From Anaerolineae bacterium (GTDB lineage: Bacteria; Chloroflexota; Anaerolineae; Aggregatilineales; Phototrophicaceae), in contig JADLHH010000086.1 of NCBI GenBank assembly GCA_020848855.1, forward strand, positions 1 to 7,698: a DNA stretch of 7,698 nucleotides, given 5' to 3'. This document shows positions 6,128 through 7,698 of this stretch, one piece after another. Position 1 is the first letter of the stretch. Every line of letters starts with the position of its first letter. The translations under genes were made by a program, and so were the position numbers. The notes beneath the pieces were generated by a model, which ran no database searches, was not told where the DNA came from, and saw only the letters and a program-made list of their open reading frames with translations.

Positions 6128-7297
6128 TCACCCTGCCGTGCAGAACTGATCCTCGAAGCCCGGCGGAACCAGCACGGTGTCGACCACGTACAGGTTGCCG
6201 TTGAGCGTCGGGTAGCGGTTGGCTTCCGCAACCGTCACGCTGTCGTCGACGATCACGCCGCCGTTCACCGCCCGAAAGGTGTGCAGCGTCCCCGCCATCG
6301 TCGGGAGGCGCTGGGCGGTGGTCAACTGCCCCGGCGAATAGCTGCCGACGATCACGTGATTCAGGATCAGGGCGCGCATGGCGCTGGGGTTGGTGATCAC
6401 GCAGTCGTACAGCCCCGGGATCGTCTCCAGCACCGCGCCGTCGGTCGGCGCGAACACAGTCAGCGGCAGGCTCGGGTTCGAGAGCAGCGCGTCGAACCCG
6501 GCTTGTTCGAGAATAGCGACGATGTTCTCGGTGGCGAACAGCGTCGTGCCGTCGCTCAACTGTGGGGCGGCGGTCAGCCCGCGCAGGAACGTCATGGTAT
6601 CGACCGGGCTGCGGCGCACCGTGCCGACGATGTAGTCGGTCGGCGCTGCGCCGGGGTAGCTGCCGCGCAGGCTGTAGATGTAAATCACGTTCGGCTCGAA
6701 AAAGCGGCGCGACAGCCGGAACACCACCGAAGCCGGGTCCGCCTGATCGACCACCCGCAGGCTCAGGTACGTCCCGGCTGGAACGTCACCCACGACCGCC
6801 TGCCGGTAGAGCGCTCCTTCAACGACCGGCGTGCTGTTGGCGACCAGCGTCAGCGCCGGCGAGCCTTTGATGCCGTTGACCAGAATCACGCACGATCCCG
6901 CGTCCAGCCCGCCTTCGCAAAGCGCGTCCTCGTCGATGAAGATCAACTGGAGCGTGTTATCCCTGCCGCTGCCGACGACCGCCGCCGTGTGAAAGCCCGG
7001 CGTCAGCGGCGGAACTGCCCATTCGCGTGCGAACGACAGCCCCCCGGCGGGCGTAATCAACGCCGAGATCAGCGTCGAGCGCCCGGTATCGAACGGGATG
7101 TATTCGCTCACCGAACCGGGGGCGAAGTTCGAAAGTGGGGTCGTGCCGTTAGGCATGGTCAGCGAGACGAGCGTGCCGTCATTGGCAAGCTGGAGCACGC
7201 GCAGGTAGGCGCTGTCACCGGCGGTCTGCGCCGACACGGTCAAGGTCATGAAGGCGACTGCCGCCACCAGCACAGCCCGGATCAGTTTCCTGAACAT
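6128..7297 (-). CDS. Secreted DUF4397 and fasciclin (FAS1) domain protein
   Basis: A 389-residue exported protein. Residues 1-23 are a signal peptide (MFRKLIRAVL, hydrophobic core, VSA before Q24). Residues about 30-215 fit the DUF4397 domain, with YLRVLQLANDG at its start, then VSEYIPFDTG and, in a second half, a similar beta-rich stretch (DVPAGTYLSLRVVD). Residues about 250-380 are a FAS1 domain: LTVFAPTDGAV (first conserved box), ALILNHVIVGSYS (second box with its NH motif) and NGNLYVVDTVLVPP at the end. FAS1 domains mediate adhesion or matrix contact in many secreted proteins. Cysteines 127, 136, 299 and 386 could form two disulfides outside the cell. There is no membrane anchor or sorting signal. 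The start is preceded by GAAAGAGAGAAG, a modest ribosome site. The GH2 gene lies 142 nt downstream on the same strand and might be cotranscribed. Confidence 0.92.
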   Translation of the reverse strand: MFRKLIRAVLVAAVAFMTLTVSAQTAGDSAYLRVLQLANDGTLVSLTMPNGTTPLSNFAPGSVSEYIPFDTGRSTLISALITPAGGLSFAREWAVPPLTPGFHTAAVVGSGRDNTLQLIFIDEDALCEGGLDAGSCVILVNGIKGSPALTLVANSTPVVEGALYRQAVVGDVPAGTYLSLRVVDQADPASVVFRLSRRFFEPNVIYIYSLRGSYPGAAPTDYIVGTVRRSPVDTMTFLRGLTAAPQLSDGTTLFATENIVAILEQAGFDALLSNPSLPLTVFAPTDGAVLETIPGLYDCVITNPSAMRALILNHVIVGSYSPGQLTTAQRLPTMAGTLHTFRAVNGGVIVDDSVTVAEANRYPTLNGNLYVVDTVLVPPGFEDQFCTAG

Positions 7298-7369
7298 GGC
7301 TTCTCTCTTTCAAAATAGCGCTGACTAAGTGCGAAAAAAGCTGAGATGGAGGCTGCTGCGTCGAAGTTA

Positions 7370-7397
7370 TTGTCCCACGAACCGCCAGCCGGGACAA
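7370..7397. repeat. 7-bp inverted repeat upstream of the fasciclin gene
   Basis: TTGTCCC (7370-7376) and GGGACAA (7391-7397) are perfect inverted arms around a 14-nt spacer. On the minus strand the same bases give a weak promoter-like pair, TTGTCC and GACAAT, 17 nt apart, which would start transcription about 60 nt before the fasciclin gene. It could therefore be an operator or promoter element, or an RNA hairpin in a longer leader. Not decidable by eye. Confidence 0.35.
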
Positions 7398-7639
7398 GCA
7401 GCTATGCGCGGTCGGAGGGGAAAGTGAGCGAGTAAAACCAACGTAACCACGACGGGAAAGCCTCGCGTGGCGTCGCGCCGATTAACATGCGGATGGGAAA
7501 AGCATCCTTCGGATGCTTGGAGAAGAGTTTCCCCTACGCCAAACAGTGGACGGGAGAGTGAAGGAAAGGCTTCTCGCCCGTTAACAAGCGGACGGGGAAA
7601 CACGGGAAGCGCGCCGCGTCCGATTACGTGCGGAGGGGA
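7385..7639 (-). repeat. Array of degenerate ~42-nt direct repeats
   Basis: Read on the minus strand, units begin at 7639, 7597, 7555, 7498, 7456 and 7420. Their lengths are 42, 42, 57, 42, 36 and 36 nt. The shared core is close to CCGTCCGCATGTTAATCGG, preceded by a T/C-rich TTTCCC and followed by a G/C-rich tail. Units at 7639, 7597 and 7498 are clearest, the 7555 unit is partial, and the last two keep mainly the TTTCCC edge. The 57-nt unit carries an extra hairpin at 7500-7518. Several cores contain short inverted arms such as CCCGT and ACGGG, so transcripts could form serial small hairpins. A frame of about 100 codons (7672-7367) runs through it, but one-base indels between cores and its position over a promoter argue against coding. 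Units are too short and too diverged for CRISPR. Confidence 0.5.
7500..7518. repeat. Short perfect hairpin inside the repeat array
   Basis: AAGCATCC (7500-7507) and GGATGCTT (7511-7518) form a perfect 8-bp stem with a 3-nt loop. On the minus strand the stem runs into TTTTCCC, a weak terminator-like context. It sits in the longer, 57-nt repeat unit and roughly accounts for that unit's extra length. Confidence 0.6.
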
Positions 7640-7667
7640 AATGAGAGAAGCAGGCGGAATCACACAC

Positions 7668-7695
7668 ATCATAAAGCCGGTTCTTCGCTTGTCAA
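7668..7695 (-). promoter_or_regulatory. Near-consensus sigma70-type promoter at right edge
   Basis: On the minus strand a perfect TTGACA (7695-7690) is followed after 16 nt by TATGAT (7673-7668), five of six matches to the -10 consensus. Transcription would start near 7661 and run leftward through the 42-nt repeat array toward the fasciclin gene, whose ATG is about 364 nt away. It is the best promoter match in the window. It could drive the fasciclin gene with a long leader, or a separate non-coding RNA. The -10 overlaps the ATG of the only sizeable open frame here, arguing that this frame is not translated from that ATG. Confidence 0.6.
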
Positions 7696-7698
7696 GGC

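Noticed and set aside
6110..7318. Long plus-strand open frame (about 402 codons) opposite the fasciclin gene
   Set aside because: Antisense shadow of a gene with clear signal peptide and domains; repetitive R/Q/H/A composition and no ribosome site or motif.
7385..7651. CRISPR-like spacing of short repeats
   Set aside because: Units are 36-57 nt in all and diverged throughout, with no constant repeat separated by unique spacers; no cas gene is in the window.
7367..7672. 101-codon minus-strand frame across the 42-nt repeats, with a 14-residue periodicity
   Set aside because: Its ATG lies on the proposed -10 hexamer, no ribosome site precedes it, and single-base indels between repeat cores shift the local reading. 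Periodicity follows from the DNA repeat length.

Overview
This window is most likely chromosomal DNA from a high-GC member of the Chloroflexota (Anaerolineae-like). The guess rests on the mix of a family 5 peptide-type substrate-binding protein, a secreted DUF4397 plus fasciclin protein, a cytoplasmic family 2 glycoside hydrolase, and a GC-rich palindromic repeat of a kind I recall as dispersed in such genomes. Nothing here fixes the taxonomy, and I see no phage, plasmid, insertion-sequence, rRNA, tRNA or CRISPR signature.

Layout. Positions 1-934 (minus) hold the first 311 residues of a secreted ABC-transporter substrate-binding protein, cut by the window edge. Positions 935-1176 are a divergent intergenic region whose -10 elements for both strands overlap on a 12-bp palindrome. 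Positions 1177-2055 (plus) encode a MEMO/LigB-superfamily protein with all four expected metal ligands, closed by a strong intrinsic terminator. Positions 2103-2329 hold a candidate promoter and a structured leader that could switch between a closed aptamer-like stem and a hairpin covering the Shine-Dalgarno. The leader precedes a radical SAM enzyme (2330-3616, plus) with a C-terminal three-cysteine cluster, and a second strong terminator follows it.

The right half is on the minus strand. A GH2 glycosidase (3685-5985) lies downstream of a secreted DUF4397/fasciclin protein (6128-7297), with a 24-nt perfect hairpin repeat between them. Upstream of the fasciclin gene (7298-7698) is a 400-base region with no convincing gene. 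It carries a near-consensus sigma70-type promoter at the window edge, an array of degenerate units of about 42 nt, a short hairpin and a 7-bp inverted repeat.

How the parts fit together. The substrate-binding protein, the GH2 enzyme and the fasciclin protein suggest a heterotroph that scavenges peptides or sugars and has an adhesive surface protein. The MEMO-like and radical SAM genes are adjacent and codirectional. This recalls the MEMO/AMMECR1/radical SAM gene association, but each has its own transcription signals and no AMMECR1 gene is visible. The best candidates for undescribed biology are the radical SAM leader, the radical SAM/MEMO-like pair, and the 42-nt repeat array downstream of a strong promoter.
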